DNA of 34,180 nt from an uncultured Prevotella sp. (lineage in GTDB: Bacteria > Bacteroidota > Bacteroidia > Bacteroidales > Bacteroidaceae): positions 1 through 34,180 of the forward strand of contig CAKPTK010000007.1 of NCBI GenBank assembly GCA_934190685.1. Direction: 5' to 3'. A model generated the notes under the pieces. That model had not been told where the DNA came from. It worked only from the letters and a program-made list of their open reading frames with translations, and searched no databases. Below, in pieces: positions 26,439 to 34,180 of this stretch. A program made the translations under genes and the position numbers. Positions within the stretch are counted from its first letter, which is position 1, and each line of letters opens with the position of its first letter.

Positions 26439-27605
26439 ATGAAGAGGAATATATCCAGAGTACTTGCCTTTGCGGCGCTCACATTGGCAGCCATTGCCAT
26501 CACTTCCTGTACAGGAAAGAAGTTCCACGTCAGTGGAGAAATCGCCAACGCCAAAGACTCTGTGCTCTATTTCGAGAACATGAGTCTGGATGGTCCGGTC
26601 ACTGTCGACTCCGTGAAACTGGGGGCCGACGGAAGTTTCGATTTCAGTCAGGAAGCTCCACAAAGTCCCGAGTTCTACCGGCTCCGCATTGCAGGACAGA
26701 TTATCAACATCGCCGTCGACTCTACAGAGAACATCTCTGTCAAAGCCACTTATCCCAACATGGCGTCACAATATGACGTGACAGGTTCTGAAGAGTGCGG
26801 CAAAATCAAGGAACTCTCCTTGAAACAGATGGATCTTCAGGCACGTGTCATCGCTGTGGCCCAAAACAGCTATCTCACCGAGCAGCAGGCCAACGACAGC
26901 ATTGAGGGCCTGATCAGCCGATACAAGCAGGATGTGAAGCTCAACTACATCATCAAGAATCCAGCCAAGGCCTCTTCCTATTTTGCCTTGTTCCAAACCA
27001 TCGGCAACCGGCTTTTGTTTAATCCTCGACAAAACAAGGACGACATCAAGATGTTTGCCGCCGTGGCCACAAGTTGGGACACTTATTACCCCAATTCCGA
27101 GCGTGGCAAGAATCTGCACAACATCGCCATCGAGGGCATGAAGACCGTACGCATCGTGGAAAACGAGCAGCGGGGCTTGCAGATTGAGGCGAGCAAGGTG
27201 CAGCAGACGGGTATCATTGACATCGCCCTGCAAGACAACCGGGGTGTCACCCGCCGTCTGTCCGACCTCAACGGCAAGGTTGTGATGTTGATGTTCCATG
27301 TCTTCGCTTCCGACCACAGCACAGAGCAAATCATGCGACTCCGCAGTCTTTACAACAAATATCATGCACAGGGCTTTGAAATCTATATGGTGTCTCTCGA
27401 TCCCGACGAGCATTTCTGGAAAGAACAGACTGCCGCTCTCCCGTGGATCAACGTGCGTGACGCCAACGGTGTGAACTCGCAGAACTTGCGACTCTACAAC
27501 GTGCAGCAGTTGCCCGCTTATTATTTGATTGACAGAACCAACACGCTGAAAGCTCGCGACAGTCAAATCAAGAATCTCGACGAAGCGATTTCCAACCTGT
27601 TGTAA
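26439..27605 (+). CDS. DUF4369 / thioredoxin-fold lipoprotein lacking CXXC
   Basis: The ATG at 26439 gives a lipoprotein signal ending IAITSC (Cys24); the frame is open to an earlier ATG at 26394 that lies in the promoter. In the 388-residue protein, ~25-120 resembles DUF4369 (FHVSGEIANAKDSVLYFENM), the middle is helical, and ~240-388 is a TlpA/AhpC-TSA-type thioredoxin fold (LSDLNGKVVMLMFHVFASD, YKYHAQ-type helix, IYMVSLDPDEHFWKE, LPAYYLIDRTN). The position of the usual WCxxC is occupied by HVFASDHST, with no cysteine, so disulfide exchange is unlikely. A binding or structural envelope role is possible. Confidence 0.82.
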   Translation: MKRNISRVLAFAALTLAAIAITSCTGKKFHVSGEIANAKDSVLYFENMSLDGPVTVDSVKLGADGSFDFSQEAPQSPEFYRLRIAGQIINIAVDSTENISVKATYPNMASQYDVTGSEECGKIKELSLKQMDLQARVIAVAQNSYLTEQQANDSIEGLISRYKQDVKLNYIIKNPAKASSYFALFQTIGNRLLFNPRQNKDDIKMFAAVATSWDTYYPNSERGKNLHNIAIEGMKTVRIVENEQRGLQIEASKVQQTGIIDIALQDNRGVTRRLSDLNGKVVMLMFHVFASDHSTEQIMRLRSLYNKYHAQGFEIYMVSLDPDEHFWKEQTAALPWINVRDANGVNSQNLRLYNVQQLPAYYLIDRTNTLKARDSQIKNLDEAISNLL

Positions 27606-27628
27606 GATACGCGAAACAAGAAACAAGA

Positions 27629-27668
27629 CAACGCCCGCAGACTCATTCTTCCGAGTCTGCGGGCGTTG
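27629..27668. terminator. Bidirectional terminator between convergent genes
   Basis: CAACGCCCGCAGACTC and its perfect complement form a 16-bp GC-rich stem with an 8-base loop, followed by CTCTTTATT on the plus strand. It lies between the lipoprotein gene (stop 27605) and the esterase gene (stop 27702). Confidence 0.85.
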
Positions 27669-27701
27669 CTCTTTATTGAATATGATGGAATGCGGCGACT
27701 G

Positions 27702-28526
27702 TCAGAAGCTGCGCAGCCAAGCACGGAGTTCCAATTCCATCTCGTTGTGATACATGAAACTGTTGCGTGAGCCCCAGCCGTGACCTCCTGAAGGATAAAC
27801 ATGAAGTGAGGCAGGCACATCGTGGCGATACAATTCAAGATAATAATTGGCGCCGTTGGCTGGCGGTACGGCATGGTCGTCATCGCTCAGGGCAATGAAA
27901 GCGCGAGGCGTGGAGCGTGTCACTTGCATGTCGTTGCTATAGTCCTTTTGTTCTTTCTTCTTGCTGTCCTTGCCCAGGAAATTGTCAAGAGAACCCTGAT
28001 GGCCGAAGCCTGGCATCATCGAGATGACCGGATAGAACAGTATTTGGAAATCCGGTTTGGCGTCCTTTGTGGAATGAGTGGCCAATGTGGAAGCGAGGTG
28101 TCCACCAGCCGACGAGCCCATGATACCCACATCGTTGGCATTGACATGCCAAGCCGAGGCATTGCGGCGCACCAGTTTCACCGCCTCTTCGGCATCCGAC
28201 ACCGGTACCTCATGGTTGCCCTTCGGCATGCGGTACTTCAGCACCACTGCGGCAATGCCCATGTTGTTGAAAAACGGAGCCCAGTCCTTCCCCTCATGAT
28301 CCATGGCAAGATGACTGTAGCCGCCGCCGGGGCAGATGACCACACACCGTCCGGTAGCCTTCTTGGCATTGGGCAGGTAGACCCACACTTTCGCCGTGTC
28401 TTTCGGATTGCCATTGTCGTTGGGAGCCCCATTGGGCCAAAGGTTGAGCACAAGCGGTTTTTGTGCCGAAGCCAGCATACAGAATGCCAGCATACAGAAG
28501 GTAAAGAAGATACGATTCTTTTTCAT
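27702..28526 (-). CDS. Secreted alpha/beta-hydrolase, carbohydrate-esterase-like
   Basis: The 274-residue protein has a signal peptide (MKKNRIFFTFCMLAFCMLAS) and an alpha/beta-hydrolase fold. Oxyanion-hole segment CPGGGYSHLAMDHEG (~65-79); nucleophile elbow GSSAGG with Ser139; acidic residue in SDDDHAVPP (Asp215-217); His249 in GGHGWG. This set is typical of the BD-FAE/acetyl-xylan-esterase-like group found in Bacteroidales polysaccharide loci, so it probably removes acetyl or similar ester groups from plant glycans, but no glycoside hydrolase is near and the substrate is unproven. It is a single-gene unit divergent from the Nudix gene. Confidence 0.85.
   Translation of the reverse strand: MKKNRIFFTFCMLAFCMLASAQKPLVLNLWPNGAPNDNGNPKDTAKVWVYLPNAKKATGRCVVICPGGGYSHLAMDHEGKDWAPFFNNMGIAAVVLKYRMPKGNHEVPVSDAEEAVKLVRRNASAWHVNANDVGIMGSSAGGHLASTLATHSTKDAKPDFQILFYPVISMMPGFGHQGSLDNFLGKDSKKKEQKDYSNDMQVTRSTPRAFIALSDDDHAVPPANGANYYLELYRHDVPASLHVYPSGGHGWGSRNSFMYHNEMELELRAWLRSF
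28471..28499 (-). repeat. 15-bp tandem duplication in the esterase signal peptide
   Basis: GCCAGCATACAGAA occurs at 28471-28484 and 28486-28499 with a 15-bp period, coding FCMLA twice in the hydrophobic core of the signal peptide. An in-frame slippage duplication. Confidence 0.75.
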
Positions 28527-28552
28527 TGATTTATTACTTTTTTAATGTTTCT

Positions 28553-28584
28553 CTTGCAAAGGTAGCGATTTTTTCGTAATATTG
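28553..28584 (+). promoter_or_regulatory. Candidate promoter of the Nudix gene
   Basis: CTTG (28553-28556), 20-base spacer, TAATATTGC (-7 box 28577-28584): one mismatch in each element. It overlaps the divergent esterase -7 box, so the two promoters may exclude each other. Confidence 0.4.
28557..28564 (-). promoter_or_regulatory. Candidate -7 box for the esterase gene
   Basis: TACCTTTGC on the minus strand, 31 bp before the start codon. The -33 position lacks TTTG. Confidence 0.55.
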
Positions 28585-28654
28585 CAGCACGTTTAAGAAA
28601 TGTATGCCCCACATAAACATTTTTAAACCTCGCAGACTGAAACATTTTAGGAAA

Positions 28655-29182
28655 ATGCATATTTTGGATAAATTCAGATACTGTCCTGTGTGCGGCAGTT
28701 CTCATTTCGAGATTAAAAGCGAAAAAAGCAAGAAGTGTGAGAATTGCGGATTCGAATATTTCATGAATCCAAGCGCTGCCGTCGTGGCATTCATACGTAA
28801 CGAGAAAGGAGAACTGCTGGTGGAACGGCGCAAGAACGAGCCTGCCAAGGGCACCCTCGACTTGCCAGGCGGATTCTGCGACACCGGCGAGACCGCCGAG
28901 GAGAGTGTGGTCAGAGAAGTTTTGGAGGAGACCGGTCTTCACGTTGTCAGCAAGCAATATCTTTTCAGTCAGCCCAACATCTATCTCTATTCGGGCGTCA
29001 ACATCCACACGCTTGACTTGTTCTATGACTGCACCGTTGACAACCTTGAGAATCTGAAGGCTGCCGACGATGCTGCGGAATGTATGTGGATAGCTCCCGA
29101 CAAACTGCCCATCGAGCAGTTTGGACTCCGGTCTGTCCGCCAGGGACTCTATAAATACCGCGAAATGAAGGAGCACAAATAG
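28655..29182 (+). CDS. Nudix hydrolase with N-terminal zinc ribbon
   Basis: Hydrolyses nucleoside diphosphates linked to another group. The ATG at 28655 gives a 175-residue protein starting MHILDKFRYCPVCG; the upstream ATG at 28604 adds 17 basic residues and seems less likely. A zinc ribbon is formed by Cys10-x2-Cys13 and Cys28-x2-Cys31. The Nudix box is complete: Gly73, Glu79, Arg87-Glu88, Glu91-Glu92, Gly94 (GX5EX7REUXEEXGU). The zinc ribbon before a Nudix domain recalls NudC (NADH pyrophosphatase/decapping), but the NudC-specific SQPWPFP motif is missing, so the substrate (ADP-ribose, NADH or other) is open. Confidence 0.88.
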   Translation: MHILDKFRYCPVCGSSHFEIKSEKSKKCENCGFEYFMNPSAAVVAFIRNEKGELLVERRKNEPAKGTLDLPGGFCDTGETAEESVVREVLEETGLHVVSKQYLFSQPNIYLYSGVNIHTLDLFYDCTVDNLENLKAADDAAECMWIAPDKLPIEQFGLRSVRQGLYKYREMKEHK

Positions 29183-29244
29183 CCGATGTCCCTCATCCGG
29201 CACAAACACCAAAACTTAAAAAATCAGAAATTTCGCTATATAAT

Positions 29245-29285
29245 AATGTGGACGCAAAACTTTTTCTTACTTTTGCGCCCACATT
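29245..29285 (+). promoter_or_regulatory. topA promoter region within a 15-bp inverted repeat
   Basis: The -7 box TACTTTTGC begins at 29268, 37 bp before the topA start. It overlaps the right arm of an inverted repeat: AATGTGGACGCAAAA (29245-29259) and TTTTGCGCCCACATT (29271-29285) with one mismatch and an 11-base spacer. No TTTG lies at the usual -33 distance; the left arm occupies the spacer. Protein binding or cruciform extrusion here would affect promoter opening. Confidence 0.6.
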
Positions 29286-29304
29286 AGTACGTACATATAA
29301 AATT

Positions 29305-31617
29305 ATGCAAGAAAATTTAGTTATCGTCGAGAGCCCCGCCAAGGCAAAGACCATCGAGAAATTCTTAGGCAGCGACTACAAGGTGATGTCGTCGTACGGC
29401 CATATCCGCGACCTCAAGAAAAAAGAACTCAGCATAGATTTAAAGACCCTTCAGCCCGACTACGAGATTCCCAAGGAAAAAGCCGCCGTTGTGGCTGACT
29501 TGAAGAAGAACGCAAAGGCCGCCAAGAAAATTTGGTTGGCGTCCGATGAGGACCGCGAGGGAGAAGCCATCTCATGGCACCTTTGCGAAGTGCTCGGACT
29601 GGACGAGGAGAAGACAAGCCGCATTGTCTTCCACGAAATCACGAAACCAGCCATCATGCGTGCCATCGAGACGCCGCGTCATCTGGACATGAATCTGGTG
29701 AACGCACAGCAAGCCCGCCGTGTGCTCGACCGTCTGGTGGGATTCAAGCTCTCACCCATCCTTTGGCGCAAGGTGAAGCCCGCCCTCTCCGCCGGCCGTG
29801 TGCAAAGTGTCGCCGTGAGACTCATCGTGGAGCGGGAGCGAGAGATTCAGAATTTCAAGAGCGAGCCTTTCTTCCGGGTGAACGCCATCTTCGCTCTCAT
29901 CGGCGAGAACGGCAACGCTTCTGAAGTGAAAGCCGAACTGGGCACAAGATTCAAAACACATGAAGAGGCTCTCGCCTTCCTCGAGAAGTGCAAGGACGCC
30001 ACCTTCACCATATCCGCCGTCAGCAAGAAACCGCTGAAGCGCACACCGGCACCTCCATTCACCACATCCACCCTTCAGCAGGAGGCTGCCCGCAAGCTCG
30101 GCTTCACGGTGTCGCAGACCATGATGGTGGCACAGCACTTGTACGAGAACGGACGCATCACCTATATGCGTACTGACTCGGTCAACCTCTCCAAACTCTG
30201 CATCGACGCCAGCAAGGAAGAGATTGTCAATGTGTATGGAGCGGAATACAGCAAGCCACGCAACTACACCACGCATTCCAAAGGCGCACAGGAGGCTCAC
30301 GAGGCCATCCGCCCTACAGACATGACCAAGCAGAAGATTGACGGCACTCCACAGGAAAACAGGCTCTACGAACTGATTTGGAAGCGCACACTCGCCTCGC
30401 AGATGGCTGACGCTCAAATAGAGAAGACAACGGTCAACATCAACGTGAGCACTGCCGACGAGCAATTTGTCGCCAACGGCGAAGTGGTGTCATTCGACGG
30501 ATTCATCAAGGTTTACCGCGAATCCAGCGACGATGAAAACGAACAGCAGGAGGACTATGGCCACATGCTGCCCGCCATGAGAAAAGGCGACACACTGGAA
30601 CGCCGCGAGATTACCGCCACCCAACGCTACAGCCAAGGTCCATCACGCTATACTGAAGCAAGCCTCGTCCACAAGCTCGAGGAACTGGGCATCGGACGTC
30701 CTTCCACCTACGCGCCGACCATCAGCACAATCCAGCAGCGTGAATACGTGCACAAAGGAGACAAGAGTGGTGTGGAACGGGAATATACCATCGACACGCT
30801 CAAGGGCATCCAACTGACCACCAAGACCAAGACAGAAATGGCAGGCAGCGACAAGGGTAAGCTGCTGCCCACCGACATCGGCATCGTGGTCAACGACTTC
30901 CTGATGGAAAACTTCCCCGGCATCATGGACTATAACTTCACCGCCAACGTGGAGGAAAAATTCGATAAGATTGCCGAAGGCAAAACCGAATGGACCAAGA
31001 TGCTCAAAGTTTTCTACAAGGACTTTGAGCCTGAGGTGGAAAAGACCATGAACGCCCGCTCTGAGCACAAGGCAGGAGAACGGGAACTGGGCATCGACCC
31101 CAAGAGCGGGAAACCGGTGTTCGTCAAAATCGGACGCTTCGGTCCCGTGGTGCAAATCGGCACCGCCGAGGACAAGGAGAAGCCCCGTTTCTCACAGATG
31201 CCGGCCGACAAGAGCATCGAGACCATCACCCTCGACGAAGCCCTGGAACTGTTCAAGTTGCCCCGTGAGATAGGAGAATATGAAGGAAAGAACGTGGTCA
31301 TCGGCGCAGGACGATTCGGTCCCTATGTGTTGCACGACAAAAAGTATGTGTCGCTGCCGAAAGGAGAAGACCCGCTCACCGTCACACTCGACACCGCCAT
31401 CAAACTGATTGAACAAAAGCGCGAGCAGGAAAAACAGCGTCACATCAAAACTTTCGACGAGGACAGCAAGCTCGAGGTGCTCAACGGACGGTATGGCCCA
31501 TACATCGCCTACGACGGCAAGAACTACCGTATGCCGAAAGCATTGCATGACAAGGCGGCGGAACTCACCTTCGAGCAGTGTATGGAAATCGTAAACACTC
31601 CACAGAAGAAGAAATGA
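29305..31617 (+). CDS. topA: DNA topoisomerase I (type IA)
   Basis: Relaxes negatively supercoiled DNA by cutting one strand through a 5'-phosphotyrosine. The ATG at 29305 gives MQENLVIVESPAKAKTIEKF, the standard N-terminus, and 770 residues; an in-frame ATG at 29248 lies upstream of the promoter box and is rejected. The TOPRIM domain includes WLASDEDREGEAISW; the active-site tyrosine is Tyr287 in RITYMRTDS. The C-terminus has three GRFGP/GRYGP-type repeats (about 610, 675 and 730) and no four-cysteine zinc fingers, unlike Escherichia coli TopA. Its stop codon overlaps the aroK start (ATGA). Confidence 0.97.
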   Translation: MQENLVIVESPAKAKTIEKFLGSDYKVMSSYGHIRDLKKKELSIDLKTLQPDYEIPKEKAAVVADLKKNAKAAKKIWLASDEDREGEAISWHLCEVLGLDEEKTSRIVFHEITKPAIMRAIETPRHLDMNLVNAQQARRVLDRLVGFKLSPILWRKVKPALSAGRVQSVAVRLIVEREREIQNFKSEPFFRVNAIFALIGENGNASEVKAELGTRFKTHEEALAFLEKCKDATFTISAVSKKPLKRTPAPPFTTSTLQQEAARKLGFTVSQTMMVAQHLYENGRITYMRTDSVNLSKLCIDASKEEIVNVYGAEYSKPRNYTTHSKGAQEAHEAIRPTDMTKQKIDGTPQENRLYELIWKRTLASQMADAQIEKTTVNINVSTADEQFVANGEVVSFDGFIKVYRESSDDENEQQEDYGHMLPAMRKGDTLERREITATQRYSQGPSRYTEASLVHKLEELGIGRPSTYAPTISTIQQREYVHKGDKSGVEREYTIDTLKGIQLTTKTKTEMAGSDKGKLLPTDIGIVVNDFLMENFPGIMDYNFTANVEEKFDKIAEGKTEWTKMLKVFYKDFEPEVEKTMNARSEHKAGERELGIDPKSGKPVFVKIGRFGPVVQIGTAEDKEKPRFSQMPADKSIETITLDEALELFKLPREIGEYEGKNVVIGAGRFGPYVLHDKKYVSLPKGEDPLTVTLDTAIKLIEQKREQEKQRHIKTFDEDSKLEVLNGRYGPYIAYDGKNYRMPKALHDKAAELTFEQCMEIVNTPQKKK

Positions 31618-32153
31618 AAAGAATCATTCTCATAGGTTATATGGGAGCAGGAAAGACAACTGTAGGCAAGGCTCTGTCAAAAGAGCTCGGCCTACAGTTC
31701 TATGATTTGGACTGGTATATCGAAAGCCGCATGCACAAGACCGTCGCCCAGATTTTCGAGGATTCGGGTGAAGAGGGCTTCCGCCAAATCGAGCACAACA
31801 TGCTCCACGAAGTGGCCGAATTTGAAAACGTCATCGTCAGTTGTGGCGGCGGCACACCATGTTTCTTCGACAACATGGAATATATGAACAGGCAGGGCGA
31901 GACCATCTATCTCAAAGCCACCCCCGAGGTGCTCTACGACCATCTCAAAATGGGCAAGACCGTAAGGCCGCTCCTGCTCAACAAGACACCGGAAGAAGTG
32001 AAGGTCTTCATCCGTGAACAATTGGAAAAGAGAGAACCCTATTACGCCAAGGCCAAGCACACGCTTGATGTGAATCTGATGGACAACTATGACAAAATCC
32101 ACATGTCGGTGAAGGGCGTAATAGATTTGTTGAACATCAAACCACCGAAATAA
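31614..32153 (+). CDS. aroK: Shikimate kinase
   Basis: Phosphorylates shikimate at the 3-OH using ATP, fifth step of the chorismate pathway. The 179-residue protein has the P-loop GYMGAGKTT (8-16), the shikimate-binding aspartate in YDLDWYIE, the arginine in GFRQIEHNML and the GGG in VSCGGGTP; the lid arginine is in GKTVRPLL. The start is set by the ATGA overlap with topA, implying translational coupling, and excludes the longer frame from 31578. speA follows after 15 bp. Confidence 0.95.
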   Translation: MKRIILIGYMGAGKTTVGKALSKELGLQFYDLDWYIESRMHKTVAQIFEDSGEEGFRQIEHNMLHEVAEFENVIVSCGGGTPCFFDNMEYMNRQGETIYLKATPEVLYDHLKMGKTVRPLLLNKTPEEVKVFIREQLEKREPYYAKAKHTLDVNLMDNYDKIHMSVKGVIDLLNIKPPK

Positions 32154-32168
32154 CTTACAAGCTTAGAA

Positions 32169-34061
32169 ATGAAGAAATGGACGATAGAAGACTCGAAAGA
32201 GCTATACAACATCAATGGCTGGGGCACATCGTATTTTAGTGTCAACGACAAAGGCGATGTCTATGTCACGCCCTGTAAAGACAACACTCAAATAGACTTG
32301 CGTGACATTATGGACGAACTGTCGCTCCGCGATGTCACTCCTCCAGTGCTGCTGCGATTTCCCGACATCCTGGACAACCGTATCGAGAAAACCGCCAGTT
32401 GCTTTCAAAAGGCCGCCAAGGAGTATAACTACAAGGCGCAGAACTTTGTCATCTATCCCATCAAGGTGAACCAGATGCAGCCTGTCGTGGAAGAGATTAT
32501 CAGCCATGGAAGGAAATTCAACCTGGGACTGGAAGCAGGCTCTAAACCCGAACTCCATGCTGTCATCGCCGTGCAGTGCCAAAGCGACTCGCTCATCATC
32601 TGCAATGGCTACAAGGACCAAAGCTACATCGAACTGGCTCTGCTCGCCCAAAAAATGGGCAAGCGCATCTTCATCGTCGTGGAGAAACTCAACGAAATCG
32701 ACATCATCGCCAAAGCCGCCAAGAAGCTCGGCGTAAAGCCGAACATCGGCATCCGCATCAAGCTTGCCTCTTCCGGCTCGGGCAAATGGGAAGAAAGTGG
32801 CGGAGATGCCAGCAAGTTCGGTCTGACCAGCAGCGAACTGCTCAAGGCGCTCAAGACTCTCGACGACAAGGGACTGCACGATTGTGTACGGCTCATCCAT
32901 TTCCATATCGGCAGTCAAATCACCAAAATCCGCCGCATACAAGTGGCGCTCAGAGAGGCGGCACAATTCTATATCCAGCTTCACAAGATGGGCTACAACA
33001 TCGACTTCGTCGATTGTGGCGGCGGACTGGGTGTCGACTATGACGGCACACGTTCAAGCAGCAGTGAAAGCTCGGTCAACTATTCCATCCAAGAGTATGT
33101 GAACGACTGTATCTACACTTTCGTGGATGCCGCCGACCACAACAATATCCCCCACCCCAACCTCATCACCGAGAGCGGACGCTCGCTTTCCGCCCATCAT
33201 TCCGTACTCGTCATCGATGTGCTTGAAACAGCCTCTCAGCCCGAGATGCCGGAAGATTTCGAACCGTCTCCCGACTCCCACAAACTGGTGAAGGATCTCT
33301 ATGAGATTTGGGACAATCTCAACCAGCGCACCATGATGGAAGACTGGCACGATGCCGAACAAATCCGCGAGGAGGCTCTTGACCTGTTCAATCACGGCAT
33401 GGTCGACCTGCAGACCCGGGCGGAAATCGAAAGTATGTATTGGAGTGTGTGCCGCGAGGTGAACACGCTCGCCAAAAACTTGAAACATACACCGGACGAA
33501 CTGCGCGGACTGGACAAACTCCTGGCAGATAAATATTTCTGCAATTTCTCGCTCTTCCAGTCTCTGCCCGACTCCTGGGCCATCGACCAGCTGTTCCCCA
33601 TCATGCCTATCCAAAGACTCAACGAGCGGCCTACCCGCACCGCCACCATCCAGGACATCACCTGCGACAGTGACGGAAAGATAGCCAACTTCGTGACCAA
33701 CCAGCATATTTCACACATTCTGCCGGTGCACCCTCTGCGGAAGAACGAGCCTTATTATCTCGGTGTTTTCCTTGTAGGAGCCTACCAAGAGATTCTCGGC
33801 GATATGCACAATCTCTTCGGCGATACCAACGCAGTGCACATCAGTGTCAAGGACGGCGGCTACCACATCGACCAAATCATTGACGGAGAAACCGTGGAGG
33901 AAGTGCTCGATTATGTGCAGTACAATCCCAAGAAACTTGTCCGGCAGTTGGAAATCTGGGTGACCAAGAGCGTGAAAGAAGGAAAAATCTCCATAGAGGA
34001 AGGGAAAGAATTCCTGTCCAACTATCGTTCTGGACTCTATGGATACACATATCTTGAATAA
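32169..34061 (+). CDS. speA: Biosynthetic arginine decarboxylase
   Basis: PLP enzyme of fold type III that converts L-arginine to agmatine, the first step toward putrescine and spermidine. The 630 residues match the biosynthetic SpeA family. The PLP lysine is Lys99 in IYPIKVNQMQP; HFHIGSQI and FVDCGGGLGVDYDG are the phosphate-binding and glycine-rich segments of the barrel; the C-terminal beta domain includes LPVHPLR and YLGVFLVGAYQEILGDMHN, where the cysteine seen in some relatives is replaced by Ala. It lies 15 bp after aroK and 7 bp before argB. Confidence 0.96.
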   Translation: MKKWTIEDSKELYNINGWGTSYFSVNDKGDVYVTPCKDNTQIDLRDIMDELSLRDVTPPVLLRFPDILDNRIEKTASCFQKAAKEYNYKAQNFVIYPIKVNQMQPVVEEIISHGRKFNLGLEAGSKPELHAVIAVQCQSDSLIICNGYKDQSYIELALLAQKMGKRIFIVVEKLNEIDIIAKAAKKLGVKPNIGIRIKLASSGSGKWEESGGDASKFGLTSSELLKALKTLDDKGLHDCVRLIHFHIGSQITKIRRIQVALREAAQFYIQLHKMGYNIDFVDCGGGLGVDYDGTRSSSSESSVNYSIQEYVNDCIYTFVDAADHNNIPHPNLITESGRSLSAHHSVLVIDVLETASQPEMPEDFEPSPDSHKLVKDLYEIWDNLNQRTMMEDWHDAEQIREEALDLFNHGMVDLQTRAEIESMYWSVCREVNTLAKNLKHTPDELRGLDKLLADKYFCNFSLFQSLPDSWAIDQLFPIMPIQRLNERPTRTATIQDITCDSDGKIANFVTNQHISHILPVHPLRKNEPYYLGVFLVGAYQEILGDMHNLFGDTNAVHISVKDGGYHIDQIIDGETVEEVLDYVQYNPKKLVRQLEIWVTKSVKEGKISIEEGKEFLSNYRSGLYGYTYLE

Positions 34062-34068
34062 AAACAAC

Positions 34069-34180
34069 ATGAAAATGAAAGAGAGAATCACAGTTGTGAA
34101 AGTAGGCGGTGCCGTTGTTGAGGACGCCGACAAGTTGGCACGCCTGATCAAGGACTTTGCCGCCATCGACGGCAGAAAGG
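34069..34180 (+). CDS. argB: Acetylglutamate kinase family, N-terminal fragment at window edge
   Basis: Thirty-seven codons before the window ends. MKMKERITVVKVGGAVVEDA matches the N-terminus of amino-acid kinases of the ArgB type, with the phosphate-binding KVGG. A second ATG at 34075 could be the start. The enzyme would phosphorylate N-acetylglutamate, or N-succinylglutamate, since Bacteroides use succinylated intermediates for arginine synthesis. It starts 7 bp after speA, so arginine production and its decarboxylation appear in one operon. Confidence 0.82.
   Translation, partial: MKMKERITVVKVGGAVVEDADKLARLIKDFAAIDGRK

Overview
The window looks like a chromosomal segment of a Bacteroidales bacterium, probably Prevotellaceae (Prevotella/Segatella-like). 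The evidence is a SusC/SusD outer-membrane pair, Bacteroidales-type housekeeping proteins (SufBCDS without SufE, a short NusA, an IF-2 with a long basic low-complexity N-terminus, a zinc-finger-less TopA), Ser-type sulfatases, and several promoters fitting the Bacteroidetes consensus TTTG-N19-20-TAnnTTTG. Genus is inference; no rRNA is present.

Layout. 1-0.44 kb: C-terminal end of a coiled-coil/helix-turn-helix protein. 0.44-5.97 kb (minus): sufB-sufC-sufD-sufS-rnhB, an Fe-S cluster assembly operon ending in RNase HII. 6.07-10.8 kb (minus): rimP-nusA-infB behind a clear promoter and a 5' leader hairpin. 10.8-12.6 kb (minus): an S41 C-terminal processing peptidase overlapped at its 3' end by a 38-residue single-pass membrane protein. 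12.77-12.95 kb (plus): a complete tRNA-Asn unit with promoter and terminator. 13.0-13.7 kb: a DUF5020 outer-membrane-type protein. 14.0-16.9 kb (plus): two tandem, strongly similar secreted sulfatases. 17.0-22.9 kb (minus): susC-susD-histidine acid phosphatase, convergent with the sulfatases. Together these form a small nutrient-acquisition locus with desulfation and dephosphorylation enzymes but no glycoside hydrolase in view.

22.94-23.90 kb: the longest gene-free stretch, holding an ordered set of hairpins, an alternating purine/pyrimidine tract, short repeats and a 13-bp direct repeat. 23.9-26.2 kb (minus): pnp with a repetitive Arg-rich tail. 26.4-27.6 kb (plus): a DUF4369/thioredoxin-fold lipoprotein without a CXXC. 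27.7-28.5 kb (minus): a secreted alpha/beta-hydrolase esterase. 28.65-34.18 kb (plus): a zinc-ribbon Nudix hydrolase, then topA-aroK-speA-argB (argB runs off the window).

Most of the window is core chromosome. The parts least explained by standard annotation are the small membrane protein after the S41 peptidase, the modular non-coding block at 23.2-23.8 kb, the inverted repeats in the rimP leader and topA promoter, and the SusCD-phosphatase-sulfatase locus.
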